Source: Streptomyces sp. NBC_00539 (GTDB taxonomy: Bacteria; Actinomycetota; Actinomycetes; Streptomycetales; Streptomycetaceae). Taken from it: 64,000 nucleotides of DNA. Location of the stretch: the NCBI RefSeq assembly GCF_036346105.1, contig NZ_CP107811.1:372001-436000 (forward strand), given 5' to 3'. This document shows, in pieces, positions 42,283 through 50,790 of this stretch (within the stretch, counting starts at the first letter, position 1; every line of letters starts with the position of its first letter). Position numbers and translations under genes: made by a program. The notes beneath the pieces are model-generated. The model did not search any database. It was not told the origin of the DNA and saw nothing but the letters and a program-made list of their open reading frames with translations.

Positions 42283-43104
42283 TCAGAGGAGGTTCTTCTC
42301 CATCGCGTTCAGGTACTGCTTGACGGGGTGGTCGCGCAGGGCGTCGCTGGTGGGTGCGAGCAGGTCGGCGGTCGCGCCCTTGACCCGGTCACCGAGAGCG
42401 CTCAGCAGGGGCATCGAGCTGCGGATGCGTCCCGTGGAGTCGATGTAGTGGAGGGTGTCGACGTGGGTGTAGGCCGGTTCTGGCGGCAGCTGGGGGACGA
42501 TGTCGTTGTTGTTGACGTAGCGGTGCAGGCGGTCCTTGAAGCCCTTGTTGCAGGAGGCGGCCAAGATCCGTTCGCAGGTGCGGGGCTGGCCGTAGGTGTA
42601 GATGCCGTCGGCCTGCAGGCGCGGCGCCTCCAGGTACATGCGGCAGCCGGCCAGCATCGCCAGGGCGCCGCCCAGGCTGTGGCCGGTGAACCAGACGCTC
42701 TGGCCGTTGTCGCGGAACTCGGCCAGCGATTGCCGGACGGTGGGGAAGACGCAGTCTAGGGCCTCGCCGAAGCCGTAGTGCACGAATCCGGTGCCCGCCG
42801 GGCCCGGCACGGGCGGGGTCGTGGCGTCCGAGAGCCAGTCGCGGATCTGGGCCGGCTCGGTCCCCCGGAACCCGGTGATGATCATCTTGTCGCTGGCGAC
42901 CGTGTACGCCTGCGTGTCCTGCAGCGGGAACGGCGGCGTGAACCGGGTGTGGTGGTGGCGCACCCGGTCGAACCCCCATTCCCGGGCCGTGGCCTCCACG
43001 GTCGCCTCGTCCTTGTAGGCCAGCGCCGCGGCCTTGACCATCCAGTAGGCCAGCTGGGGGCAGTGCTTGGTCACGCTGTGGTCGATCGTCGTCGGAACGG
43101 ACAC
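42283..43104 (-). CDS. Class 3 lipase-family protein
   Basis: 273 residues; the GTG at 43104 follows AAGGAGG, which excludes the longer Arg-rich frame upstream. Typical lipase_3 features: KMIITGFRGTEPAQIRDWLS (oxyanion), FVHYGFGEAL, VWFTGHSLGGALAMLAGCR (nucleophile Ser), YTYGQPRTCERILA and NNNDIVPQLPPEP (acid Asp) with a later His. No signal peptide is seen, so the protein is either cytoplasmic or exported by another route. It is monocistronic with its promoter in a 430-bp region. Confidence 0.9.
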   Translation of the reverse strand: MSVPTTIDHSVTKHCPQLAYWMVKAAALAYKDEATVEATAREWGFDRVRHHHTRFTPPFPLQDTQAYTVASDKMIITGFRGTEPAQIRDWLSDATTPPVPGPAGTGFVHYGFGEALDCVFPTVRQSLAEFRDNGQSVWFTGHSLGGALAMLAGCRMYLEAPRLQADGIYTYGQPRTCERILAASCNKGFKDRLHRYVNNNDIVPQLPPEPAYTHVDTLHYIDSTGRIRSSMPLLSALGDRVKGATADLLAPTSDALRDHPVKQYLNAMEKNLL

Positions 43105-43534
43105 CAGGTGCCTCCTTGGTACGCGAGTCCCCTTTGACCCGCCGCCCACCGCGGCCCGCCGCCCACCGCGGCCTGCCGGCCGCCGCCACGCCGAAGAACC
43201 GGCCGGCCGACAACTGCCGCGTCCCGCAGGGGCGGTGGTGGGCAGCAACGCCCGGCGCCGCGGAGGACGGGGGTCACTTCACCGGCGACCGTAGAAGGAC
43301 GGGGGACCCCGGCGGCGGGGACATCGCGAGCGGCGGAGGCAGGAACGATCCCCCCTCACCCGAGCGGCTGAGCAGACGCTGCTCCGCCGGCCGGCCGGAT
43401 TCTGTCCGGCGGGTCGGCTACGAGGCAGGGCTCCCGGTCACAGTTCTCGTCGCAGGGAGCGGCTTCCCGGGCAGGCCTTGTCTCATCTATCGATTTTCGA
43501 TAGATTTTCATCGTTACTCGATGGAAGGATGGTC
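43105..43534. other. 430-bp intergenic region between lipase and DUF2975 genes
   Basis: It holds a 17-bp-period tandem repeat (two copies, 43138-43173) close to the lipase start and the 43485-43505 palindrome before the DUF2975 gene. Arg/Pro-rich open frames here lack coding character. Confidence 0.45.
43485..43505. promoter_or_regulatory. Operator palindrome of the DUF2975/HTH pair
   Basis: Perfect 9-bp arms ATCTATCGA (43485-43493) and TCGATAGAT (43497-43505) around TTT. It lies 30 bp before the DUF2975 gene and is the likely autoregulatory site of the HTH protein encoded second in the operon. Confidence 0.75.
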
Positions 43535-44020
43535 ATGGGCAAGCTGACAGTGGCTGCGCTGCGCGCCGTACTCGTGGTGGTGCTCGTCGGCACCGTGTTC
43601 GTACAGGCCTTGATGGTGTGGGCGTTGGCCACCGACCCGGAGGACGGGTCGCTCCCGCTGACCCCGCTGCGCTTGGTCACGATCCTGGGCATGGTGTCGG
43701 CCCAGGTGGCCCTGGTGTGCGTGTGGCGGCTGGTGACGATGGTGCGACGCGGAACCGTGTTCTCCCACGCCGCCTTCCGGTACGTGGACGGCGTGATCGG
43801 CGCGATCGTGGCGGCCGCCCTCGTGTGGTTCACGGTCACGGCCCTCAATGCGCCGGGTCAGCGGGACGACCCGGGCGTCACCGTCATCATGGGCGGGGTC
43901 GGCCTGGCCATCCTGGGGGTCTCGCTCATCGTGCTCGTGCTGCGGATGCTGCTCGCCCAGGCCGTCGCGCGCGACGTCGAAGCGGCGCAGATGCAGGCCG
44001 AGTTGGACGAGGTGATCTGA
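43535..44020 (+). CDS. DUF2975 membrane protein
   Basis: 161 residues from ATG 43535 (GGAAGG before it; ATG 43529 is possible but overlaps the site). Four hydrophobic helices: AALRAVLVVVLVGTVFVQAL, LRLVTILGMVSAQVALVCV, VIGAIVAAALVWFTV and VTVIMGGVGLAILGVSLIVL, the DUF2975 pattern. In many bacteria it is paired with a small Xre-type regulator like the one that overlaps its stop here. The function of the pair is unknown; a membrane sensor for the repressor is a possibility. Confidence 0.88.
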   Translation: MGKLTVAALRAVLVVVLVGTVFVQALMVWALATDPEDGSLPLTPLRLVTILGMVSAQVALVCVWRLVTMVRRGTVFSHAAFRYVDGVIGAIVAAALVWFTVTALNAPGQRDDPGVTVIMGGVGLAILGVSLIVLVLRMLLAQAVARDVEAAQMQAELDEVI

Positions 44021-44241
44021 TGCCGATCGTCGTCGACATCGACGTGATGCTCGCCAGGCGGAAGATGTCCGTGGGCGACCTCGCGGACCGCGTGGGGATC
44101 ACGCCCGCGAACCTGGCGGTACTCAAGAACGGCCGCGCCAAGGCGGTGCGTTTCGCGACGCTCGCCGCGCTCTGCGAGGTACTCGAGTGCCAGCCGGGCG
44201 ACCTGCTGCGCTGGGAGGCCGAGGCCGCAGCAGGCGGATGA
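44020..44241 (+). CDS. Small Xre/YozG-type HTH regulator
   Basis: 73 residues; its ATG overlaps the DUF2975 stop (TGATG). Nearly the entire protein is one helix-turn-helix: IDVMLARRKMSVGDLADRVG, ITPANLAVLKNGRAKAVRF and TLAALCEVLECQPGDLLRW. This is the common partner of DUF2975 proteins. It probably binds the TATCGA palindrome at 43485-43505 and represses its own operon. Confidence 0.92.
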   Translation: MPIVVDIDVMLARRKMSVGDLADRVGITPANLAVLKNGRAKAVRFATLAALCEVLECQPGDLLRWEAEAAAGG

Positions 44242-44294
44242 CGTGCTCCGGAGCGGGGCGGGCAAGGCCCGGCACAGGTAACGCCGACGGGGCG

Positions 44295-44939
44295 TCAGTC
44301 GCCCCGGCGGGCGCCCCGGTCGGGTGCGCTCATGTCCCCCGTGGCCGGGGTGCCGTCGGCCAGCCCGTAGCGCAGGTACACGGTGCCCTTCGGGCCGGCT
44401 GCCGGGGGTGCGAGGAGCGAGACGTTGGTGGGCACCGCGCCCTCGTCGAACACCTTCTTCCCGACGCCGAGCACGATGGGGTGCAGCCAGAGGTCGAGGC
44501 GGTCGAAGAGCTTCTCGCGCAGGAGGGTCTGCACGAGGTTCAGGCTCCCGACGACCTTCACGTGCTCGTGGCGGTCACGGAGCTCGCGCACCGCGCCGGC
44601 GAGGTCCGGCCCGAGGTGTGTGGATCCGGCCCACGAGAGGTCGGGCCGGCCGCGGGACGCCACGTACTTCGGGACGCTGTTGAAGAGCGTGGCGATCTCG
44701 TTGTCCTGACCGCCCTCCTGGCGGGGCCAGTAGGCGGCGAAGAGGTCGTACGTCCGGCGGCCGAGCAGGAGGGCGTCCGTACCTTCGTACGCGGCACCGA
44801 TCTGCGCCCCGGCAACCTCGTCCAGCAGGGGCGCCTGCCAGCCGCCGAACGGGAACCCCGCCGGGTCCTCGTCGGGGCCGCCGGGCGCCTGCCCGACGAG
44901 GTCGAGGGTCGCGAACATCGCGATGTGGACGAGGCCCAT
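44295..44939 (-). CDS. Dihydrofolate reductase-family (RibD C-terminal-like) protein
   Basis: 214 residues. HIAMFATLDLVGQAPGGPDE at the start, GTDALLLGRRTYDLFAAYWP, FNSVPKYVASR, HVKVVGSLNLVQTLLRE and DLWLHPIVLGVGKKVF match the standalone RibD_C/DHFR-like proteins common in actinobacteria. They bind NADPH; the reductase substrate is usually unknown. Monocistronic, promoter probably in the AT-richer bases just upstream of 44940. Confidence 0.9.
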   Translation of the reverse strand: MGLVHIAMFATLDLVGQAPGGPDEDPAGFPFGGWQAPLLDEVAGAQIGAAYEGTDALLLGRRTYDLFAAYWPRQEGGQDNEIATLFNSVPKYVASRGRPDLSWAGSTHLGPDLAGAVRELRDRHEHVKVVGSLNLVQTLLREKLFDRLDLWLHPIVLGVGKKVFDEGAVPTNVSLLAPPAAGPKGTVYLRYGLADGTPATGDMSAPDRGARRGD

Positions 44940-45090
44940 GGCTCACTCCCGATGAGGTCGGCTGTCTCCGTCAAGAGATAGACCTCCGGCTGCCCGCGGA
45001 CTCATCGCCGCGCCGGAACACGGTTTCACCTCACCTCACGACGAGTCCCGTGCCCGCCGGCCAGACCGGCGGTGGCGAGGGCCGATCCCG

Positions 45091-45423
45091 TCAGGGGCTG
45101 TCTTCGACAGCCATCTCGCCCAGCAAGGACCAGTCGTCCTGCGGCAGCTTCATGTTCACGATGCGGGGCGTCGCGGCCAAGTGGCGCGGCAGGGTCCGCT
45201 GCGCCTCCTTGAAGTGGTCGGACTGGACGTGGGCCGCTCCGGCATCGTCGTCGCGGAACGCTTCGACCAGGACGTACTCGGTCGGATCGTCGACGCTCCG
45301 CGACCACTCGAAGGTCAGGCAGCCGGGTTCGGCGCGGGTCGCGGCGGTGAAGTCCGCTGCGATCTGGGGCCAGCGGTCCGCGAACTCGGGCCGGACCGGG
45401 AACTTTGCGGTGATGAAGATCAT
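45091..45423 (-). CDS. ABM-domain quinol monooxygenase-like protein
   Basis: 110 residues from ATG 45423, which has AAGGAGG before it; the longer frame is rejected. A single antibiotic-biosynthesis-monooxygenase domain: IFITAKFPVRPEFADRWPQI, EPGCLTFEWSRSVDDPTEYV, VEAFRDDDAGAAHVQSDHF. Such dimeric ferredoxin-fold proteins oxidise quinols or act in polyketide/quinone chemistry, often cofactor-free. It is divergent from an exported RidA protein. Confidence 0.88.
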   Translation of the reverse strand: MIFITAKFPVRPEFADRWPQIAADFTAATRAEPGCLTFEWSRSVDDPTEYVLVEAFRDDDAGAAHVQSDHFKEAQRTLPRHLAATPRIVNMKLPQDDWSLLGEMAVEDSP

Positions 45424-45648
45424 GACGCCTCCTTGGGTTCTGTTCCGATTCTCCGTCGTCGGCGCCACCGGACGGCGAGGCACGACGATCAGCCTCCCCT
45501 TCTGTCCTCTTGTACGGGCTCGGGTCGGGCGTCGCGGAATCCGGGCAGGCAATTCGATCGCCGATCCGTTCCCGTTCGAGGAGTTCTCCTTCGCCCCGTG
45601 AAAACGTCGTCGCGCCAGGCTCCACTGGGGAACGAAAGGACGAAGGAA

Positions 45649-46158
45649 ATGACCAAGTCAGGGCGCAGGTTCGGCATCGCCGCCGTGGTGGCCGCGTTCG
45701 TGGCCGTGATGATCGCCGTTGCTGGACCGCAGGGAGCCAGCGCGCAGGACCAGGCGCGCCGCGGCTGGGACCACTTCGGGTTCGGGGTGCCGTGGGAGGA
45801 GTCCTACGGGTACTCGCAGGCCGTCAGAGCCGGGGACACGGTCTACATCTCGGGGCAGCTGTCGCACGACGCGGCCGGGAACCTCGTGGGCGTCGGCGAC
45901 TTCGAGACGCAGGTGCGCACGTCGTTCGCCAACCTGGACAAGGTGCTCGCGCACTACCGGATCCCGCGCAGCCAGATCGTCAGCATGAAGATCTACACCA
46001 AGGACCTGCGCAAGAACTTCGACACGGCCGCCCGGCTGCACAAGGAGTACGTCGGCAACCACCGCACCACCGACACCATCCTGGGTGTCACCGACCTCGC
46101 GTTCCCCGATCAGTTGGTGGAGATCGAGGCCGTCGCGCTGGTGTCGCCGCGCTCCTGA
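45649..46158 (+). CDS. Exported RidA-family protein
   Basis: 169 residues from ATG 45649 with site GAAGGA. A signal peptide is clear: KSGRRFGIAAVVAAFVAVMI, then AGPQGASA before Q. The mature domain is a YjgF/RidA fold: GYSQAVRAGDTVYISGQLSH, DFETQVRTSFANLDKVLAHY, RKNFDTAARLHKEYVG and LAFPDQLVEIEAVALV. Cytoplasmic RidA deaminates reactive enamines, using an Arg near the ... region before the final strand; here that region reads HRTTDTILGVTDLAFP and no matching Arg is obvious. Secretion of RidA is unusual. Confidence 0.87.
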   Translation: MTKSGRRFGIAAVVAAFVAVMIAVAGPQGASAQDQARRGWDHFGFGVPWEESYGYSQAVRAGDTVYISGQLSHDAAGNLVGVGDFETQVRTSFANLDKVLAHYRIPRSQIVSMKIYTKDLRKNFDTAARLHKEYVGNHRTTDTILGVTDLAFPDQLVEIEAVALVSPRS

Positions 46159-46165
46159 ACCGAGT

Positions 46166-46193
46166 CGGCCGCGCGGCTACCGCCGCGCGGCCG
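46166..46193. terminator. Hairpin terminator after the RidA gene
   Basis: 11-bp GC arms at 46166-46176 and 46183-46193 around a 6-nt loop, starting 8 bp after the stop codon. Confidence 0.7.
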
Positions 46194-46384
46194 CTCGGCG
46201 CACCGCGGCGGTGACCGCTCGTGGTGCTTCACAGCGGTCCACCGGCGCGGCCCGCTCAGGCTCTCGGCCAGGTGACCGCGCTCGGGGACCGTGTGGCCCA
46301 TGGGGGTTTCCCCCGCCTACTACCGTCCGGGCTGCCCGGCACTCATGGGGATCCCTCGCGCCCTCTCGTGCACGGCGCGGTGCT

Positions 46385-46828
46385 TCACTTGGCGCCCATT
46401 GCGAACCGGTACGACAGCTGGATGATCTTCCAGACCGTCTCCAGCTCCTCCGCGGTCCTGGGCCCGTAGACGAGCGTCACGTCCTGGACCGGGTGGTGCA
46501 CTCCCCAACCCGCGGCGATGACGTCCTCCTCGGCCTCCGGCGGGAGCGTGAGGTGGAGCGAGCCGTCGTGGTGGGGGTGGATGTGGGCCCATTCCCTGCC
46601 GCGCTGGAAGGCCTCGGCGGGGCCCGAGCCGACGCCCTCGGGCAGGAAGAGGGCACGGGCGTGCGGCACGGAGACGAGCGTGGGGGACATGTACACGTAG
46701 GGCAGTGCGCGCATCCGCTCCCACAGCTCTTCCTGCAGCATGATCGGGGCGATCTGCGAGCCCTGGCCGTGCGGGGCCGGGCCGAAGACCCTCGGGGCCG
46801 GGCCGTTGCGGGGAGTCAGAGTGATCAA
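46385..46828 (-). CDS. Luciferase-family (DUF5519-like) protein
   Basis: 147 residues from a TTG at 46828 that has GGAGAGG eight nt upstream; no ATG lies close. The open frame to 46969 has no conserved sequence. APHGQGSQIAPIMLQEELWE, REWAHIHPHHDGSLHLTLPP and AAGWGVHHPVQD fit the small proteins annotated as luciferase-domain or DUF5519, rich in His. I know no reaction for them. The second half (DVTLVYGPRTAEELETVW) is a typical end. Neighbours are an exported RidA and a beta-lactamase. Confidence 0.7.
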   Translation of the reverse strand: MITLTPRNGPAPRVFGPAPHGQGSQIAPIMLQEELWERMRALPYVYMSPTLVSVPHARALFLPEGVGSGPAEAFQRGREWAHIHPHHDGSLHLTLPPEAEEDVIAAGWGVHHPVQDVTLVYGPRTAEELETVWKIIQLSYRFAMGAK

Positions 46829-46981
46829 GGCGGTGTTCCTCTCCGGCCGGTGAGCCGGCCGTGCGTGAATGGTCAACGACGTTGCAGCATGTGCGCAGCA
46901 GGCTCTTGCCCCGGTGGAGAACCGGTCGAGGACGTGACCGAGCCCGGTGACGACCCGTGGGTCAGGCATCCGGGGAGGAGG

Positions 46982-47890
46982 TCACGTCAGCGCCGCGGCC
47001 ACCAGTGCGGCCGTAGCGGCGAGCAGGGGCTCGTCGGCCGGCGCCGTCGGGTCGTGCTTGGTGGAGAGGACCGCGACCGCGACCGGTCCTCGGCCGGGCG
47101 GCCGGGCGATGCCCACGTCGTTGGTGGTGCCGTAGCTGCCCGTGCCGGTCTTCTCGGCGACCGTCCAGTCCTTCGGCAGTCCGGCGCGCAGGCGGTTGCC
47201 GCCGGTGGTGTTGCCCTGCAGCCACCCGGTCAGCCGTTCCCGGTCGGGCCTGCCGAGCGCGTCCCCGACGGTGAGCCGGGCATAGGTGCTGCCGAGGGCG
47301 CGCGGGCTGGAGGTGTCGCTCGCCCTTCCCGGTTCCGCGGAGTTCAGCGCGGGCTCCCACCTGTCGAGCCGGGTCACTCGGTCGCCGATGGACCGGCAGA
47401 AGCGGGTGACGGCGTCCGGACCGCCGAGTTCACGCAGCAGGAGGTTGCCGGCGGTGTTGTCGCTGTGGTCGATGGCTGCCGCGCACAGGTCCGCGACGGT
47501 CATGCCGTGTGCGAGGTTCTCGGGCAAGCCCGTGACCGGTGCGTAGCCGGACTCCGTGACGTCCTTCTTCGTGTACCGGATGCGATGGGCGAGGAACGTG
47601 CCGTCGCGGTCGAGGTCCCTGAGCACCGCGGCCACGGCGAGCGTCTTGAAGGTCGAGCACATGGGGAACAGCTCGTCCGCGCGGTACAGCACCGCCTTGC
47701 CGGTGACGGTGTCTCGCCCGAAGACCCCCAGTCGTGCCGAATGCGCCCGCTCCAGCGCACGCAGCCGGCCGGTGATCCCCTCTCCCTCCGCGCCCTTCGC
47801 GAAGGCGCGTCCCCCCGCGGGGAGGACGACAGCCATAGCGGTGGCGGCAACCGCACCGAGAACCCGACGCCGACTGGAGCGCAGAACCAT
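46982..47890 (-). CDS. Class A beta-lactamase
   Basis: 302 residues from ATG 47890 (site GGGGAAG). N-terminal SSRRRVLGAVAATAMAVVLP has twin arginines and a hydrophobic core, so Tat export is likely. All catalytic motifs are present: STFK with S79 and K82, SDN in DHSDNTAGNLLL, the omega-loop Glu in WEPALN and KTG in EKTGTGSYGT. It should hydrolyse beta-lactams; streptomycetes commonly carry such genes. No BlaI-type dyad like those at 34.8 kb was seen before it. Confidence 0.95.
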   Translation of the reverse strand: MVLRSSRRRVLGAVAATAMAVVLPAGGRAFAKGAEGEGITGRLRALERAHSARLGVFGRDTVTGKAVLYRADELFPMCSTFKTLAVAAVLRDLDRDGTFLAHRIRYTKKDVTESGYAPVTGLPENLAHGMTVADLCAAAIDHSDNTAGNLLLRELGGPDAVTRFCRSIGDRVTRLDRWEPALNSAEPGRASDTSSPRALGSTYARLTVGDALGRPDRERLTGWLQGNTTGGNRLRAGLPKDWTVAEKTGTGSYGTTNDVGIARPPGRGPVAVAVLSTKHDPTAPADEPLLAATAALVAAALT

Positions 47891-48069
47891 GAGCACTTCC
47901 CCTGCTGTCCGTGTGACCGCCCGAAAACCGATCTGCCGTCTCGTTCCGGGCAGTTCATCCCATTGATCACCCATCAGGACGCGGCTCCGCACGGAATCGT
48001 TCCGACCCGTACGTGATGCGCGACACTCCAAGGAAAAGGTGACGTGTTCTGTCAGTTTTGGCCTGAACG

Positions 48070-49050
48070 ATGGATGACATGAGCAACGAGGACATGAGCA
48101 ACGAGAACACCCGTCAGGATGACTCCCGGCGCCCGCTCGCCGGGCGGATCGCGCTCGTGGCCGGTGCCACCCGCGGGGCCGGACGCGCTCAGGCGGTCGA
48201 GCTGGGCCGGGCCGGTGCGACCGTGTACGTCACCGGCCGCACCACCCGGACCCGGGCCAGCGAGGTCGGCCGGAGCACCGAGACCATCGAGGAGACCGCC
48301 GAGCTGGTCGACGCGGCCGGCGGAACCGGGATCGCGGTCCCCACCGACCACCTCGACGAAGCCCAGGTACGCGCCCTCGCCGAACTGATCGACCGGGAGC
48401 AGGGCCGTCTCGACATCCTCGTCAACGACCTGTGGGGCGGCGAGCACCTCCTCGCCACCTCCGTGTTCGGGAAGAAGAGCTGGGAGACGCCACTGGCCGA
48501 CGGCCTGCGCATCCTGGAACTCGGCGCCCGCTCGCACGTGATCACGGCTGCGCTGCTGCTGCCGCTGCTGATCCGTTCGGACGCGCCGCTGCACGTGGAG
48601 GTCACCGACGGCACCGCGCACTCCAACCGGCGGTACCGCGAGAACATGTACTACGACCTGGCGAAGAACGCTCCGATCCGTCTTGCGTTCGGGCTGGGCC
48701 AAGAACTGGCGGAGTACGGGGGTACGGCGGTCGCGGTTTCGCCGGGCTTCCTGCGCTCGGAGCAGATGCTCACCTTCTTCGGCGTCAGCGAGGAGAACTG
48801 GCGCGACGCGATCGCCCAGGAGCCGTCATTCGCGATCGCCGAGTCCCCGCAGTACCTGGCCCGGACGGTGGCGGCGCTGGCCGCCGACCCGGACCGCGCC
48901 GAGCGGTGGAACGGCAAGTCCACCTCCAGCGGGGAGCTCGCCAAGGTGTACGGGGTGACCGACGTGGACGGCAGCCGGCCGGACGCCTGGGCGTACTTCG
49001 AGGACGTCGTCTACGGCGGGAAGGAAGGCTCCCCCGAGGACTACCGCTGA
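48070..49050 (+). CDS. Short-chain dehydrogenase/reductase
   Basis: 326 residues; ATG 48070 is the first of three in-frame ATGs (48079 and 48094 also possible), none with a strong site. RIALVAGATRGAGRAQAVEL is the cofactor motif and VYVTGRTTRTR indicates NADP. LDILVNDLWGGEH is a variant NNAG, and the active-site Tyr/Lys appears in NMYYDLAKNAPIR. This atypical SDR group is longer than classical members, with a C-terminal helix-rich part. The stop codon overlaps that of the convergent WYL gene by about 10 bp. Confidence 0.88.
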   Translation: MDDMSNEDMSNENTRQDDSRRPLAGRIALVAGATRGAGRAQAVELGRAGATVYVTGRTTRTRASEVGRSTETIEETAELVDAAGGTGIAVPTDHLDEAQVRALAELIDREQGRLDILVNDLWGGEHLLATSVFGKKSWETPLADGLRILELGARSHVITAALLLPLLIRSDAPLHVEVTDGTAHSNRRYRENMYYDLAKNAPIRLAFGLGQELAEYGGTAVAVSPGFLRSEQMLTFFGVSEENWRDAIAQEPSFAIAESPQYLARTVAALAADPDRAERWNGKSTSSGELAKVYGVTDVDGSRPDAWAYFEDVVYGGKEGSPEDYR

Positions 49051-50103
49051 CCCTCGGCTTCCCCGGGTTCCGCCACCGGCGGGTCGGCCTGGTAGAGGGC
49101 CGCCAGCCGCCGCACGCGCGCGGAAGCGGGTGCGCAGGGAGTGCGGGGCCAGTACCTCGGCGTCCGCGCCGAGCCGGGCCAGCTGGTCGAAGGCGACGTC
49201 CTCGGACTCGACGGGCAGGCCGAGCGTGACCCGCCCGTCGGAGTCCGGGGCGCTCGCGGCGGCCAGTGCCTCCTCGACGGCGGCCCCGTCCACGACCGCG
49301 GGCAGGCGGCGCAGCCCCCGCCCGGTCAGCCGGACCGTGACGGTGGTGCGCAGCAGCGCGCGGGCGAAGGCGGCCGAGCGGGCCTCCCAGTGCGCGGCCA
49401 GGTCGAAGGCCGCGTCGCGCACGAACGGTTCCTGCGCGCCGGGAGCGGGCGCGAGGGCCGTGAGGCGGTCGACGCGGTAGGTACGCCAGGTCGCGTCCTC
49501 GCCTGGCCGCCCGCCCGGGACGCGGACCCGGGCCACGACGTACCACGTGCCGGCCTTCAGTACGAGCCCGTACGGCTCCACCACCCGGGTCGCCGTGGAG
49601 GGCGGTGAGCCGTCCCGGCCAGGCCGCGCATAGGCCAGCTCGACAGCCCGGTCGGCCCACACGGCGCGGGCCAGGTCCGGCAGCAGCTCGGGCGCGGACG
49701 GCTCCCGGAACCAGGCCGGGGCGTCGAGGTGGAAACGGCGCGCCGCCGACTCGGCTGCCTCGCGCACCGACGGGAGCAGGGTCGCGGTCAGCTTCAGCCG
49801 GGCAGTGTGCGCCGCACCGGACAGCCCCAGGTCCTGCAAGGCCGTCGGCAGTCCCGACAGGAACAGGGTCTCCGCCTCGCTCGGGTGGAGCGTGGTGAGC
49901 CGGGTCCGGTGACCCGGGGCCAGGAAGTAGCCACCGACGCGGCCCCGCTCCGACCGGACGGGGACCCCGGCCTCCTGCAACGCCTGGGCATCGCGGATCA
50001 CGGTCCGCTCGGATATCTCCAGTTCGCGGGCGAGTGCGGCGGCGGTCAGGCCGGGGTTCGACTGGATCAGGAGGGCCATTCGGATCAGGCGGGCGGCACG
50101 CAT
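49041..50103 (-). CDS. WYL-domain transcriptional regulator (3-prime end frameshifted)
   Basis: ATG 50103. N-terminal HTH LIRMALLIQSNPGLTAAALA, ELEISERTVIRDAQALQEAG; WYL core RAVELAYARPGRDG, VVEPYGLVLKAGTWYVVARV and TYRVDRLTAL; C-terminal WCX part to LAPHSLRTRFRARA. As sequenced the frame then runs on to 48826, antisense across the SDR, with no family character. The expected end, VRRLAALYQADPPVAEPG to a TAG at 49041, lies in the next frame, so one extra base in the CGCGCGCG run near 49112-49120 is likely. WYL regulators sense oligonucleotides or other ligands. Confidence 0.85.
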
Positions 50104-50145
50104 GCTCCCAGGATCGCCGTTCCGGCGGACGAACGGGGCGTCGGC

Positions 50146-50790
50146 CTAGCGGCGCAGGTACGCGAGGACGGCCAGGACCCGGCGGTTGTCCTCGGTGGAC
50201 GGGGCGATGCCGAGTTTGGCGAAGATGCTCGCGGTGTGCTTGGCGACCGCGCTCTCGCTGAAGTGGAGGGCCGCGGCGACGGCGGTGTTCGAGCGGCCCT
50301 CCGCCATCAGTTCCAGGACGTCGCGTTCCCGTGGGGTGAGGGCGGAGATGGTGCCCCGGGCGTCGCCGCGCGACAGGAGCCGGCCGATCACCTTCGGGTC
50401 CAGGACGGTGCCGCCCGCGGCGACGCGCCGCACGGCGTCGACGAACTGGCCCGTGTCGGTGACCCGGTCCTTGAGGAGGTAGCCCACGCCCCCGTCGTCG
50501 CTCGCCAGGAGCTCGTTCGCGTAGAGCTGCTCGACGTACTGGGACAGGACGAGGACGGGCAGCCCGCGATGGTGGCGGCGGGCTTCGAGGGCGGCCTGGA
50601 GGCCCTCGTCGGTGAAGGACGGCGGCAGGCGCACGTCGACGACCGCGACGTCCGGCTTCTCCTCCAGCAGGGCGCGCAGCAGCGAGGGGCCGTTGTCGAC
50701 GGCGGCGACGACGTCGAAGCCGTGCTCCCGGAGCGTGCGGACCAGGCCGTCCCTCAGGAGGAAGAGGTCTTCGGCAAGGACGACGCGCAC
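50146..50790 (-). CDS. NarL/LuxR-type response regulator
   Basis: 214 residues from GTG 50790. Receiver VRVVLAEDLFLLRDGLVRTL with phosphoacceptor Asp in VAVVDVRLPPSFTDEG, Lys in GYLLKDRVTD. LuxR HTH: ALTPRERDVLELMAEGRSNT, AVAAALHFSESAVAKHTASI. The start lies 37 bp inside the end of the kinase gene, so the two are tightly coupled. Together with the CPBP protease gene upstream they form one operon. Confidence 0.94.
   Translation of the reverse strand: MRVVLAEDLFLLRDGLVRTLREHGFDVVAAVDNGPSLLRALLEEKPDVAVVDVRLPPSFTDEGLQAALEARRHHRGLPVLVLSQYVEQLYANELLASDDGGVGYLLKDRVTDTGQFVDAVRRVAAGGTVLDPKVIGRLLSRGDARGTISALTPRERDVLELMAEGRSNTAVAAALHFSESAVAKHTASIFAKLGIAPSTEDNRRVLAVLAYLRR

Noticed and set aside
43138-43173. 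Two tandem copies of a 17-bp unit
   Set aside because: Only two copies, in low-complexity GC sequence; no link to CRISPR or a mobile element.
43116-43547. 143-codon plus-strand frame between lipase and DUF2975 genes
   Set aside because: Arg/Pro/Gly-rich shadow; it runs through the operator palindrome and the true DUF2975 start.
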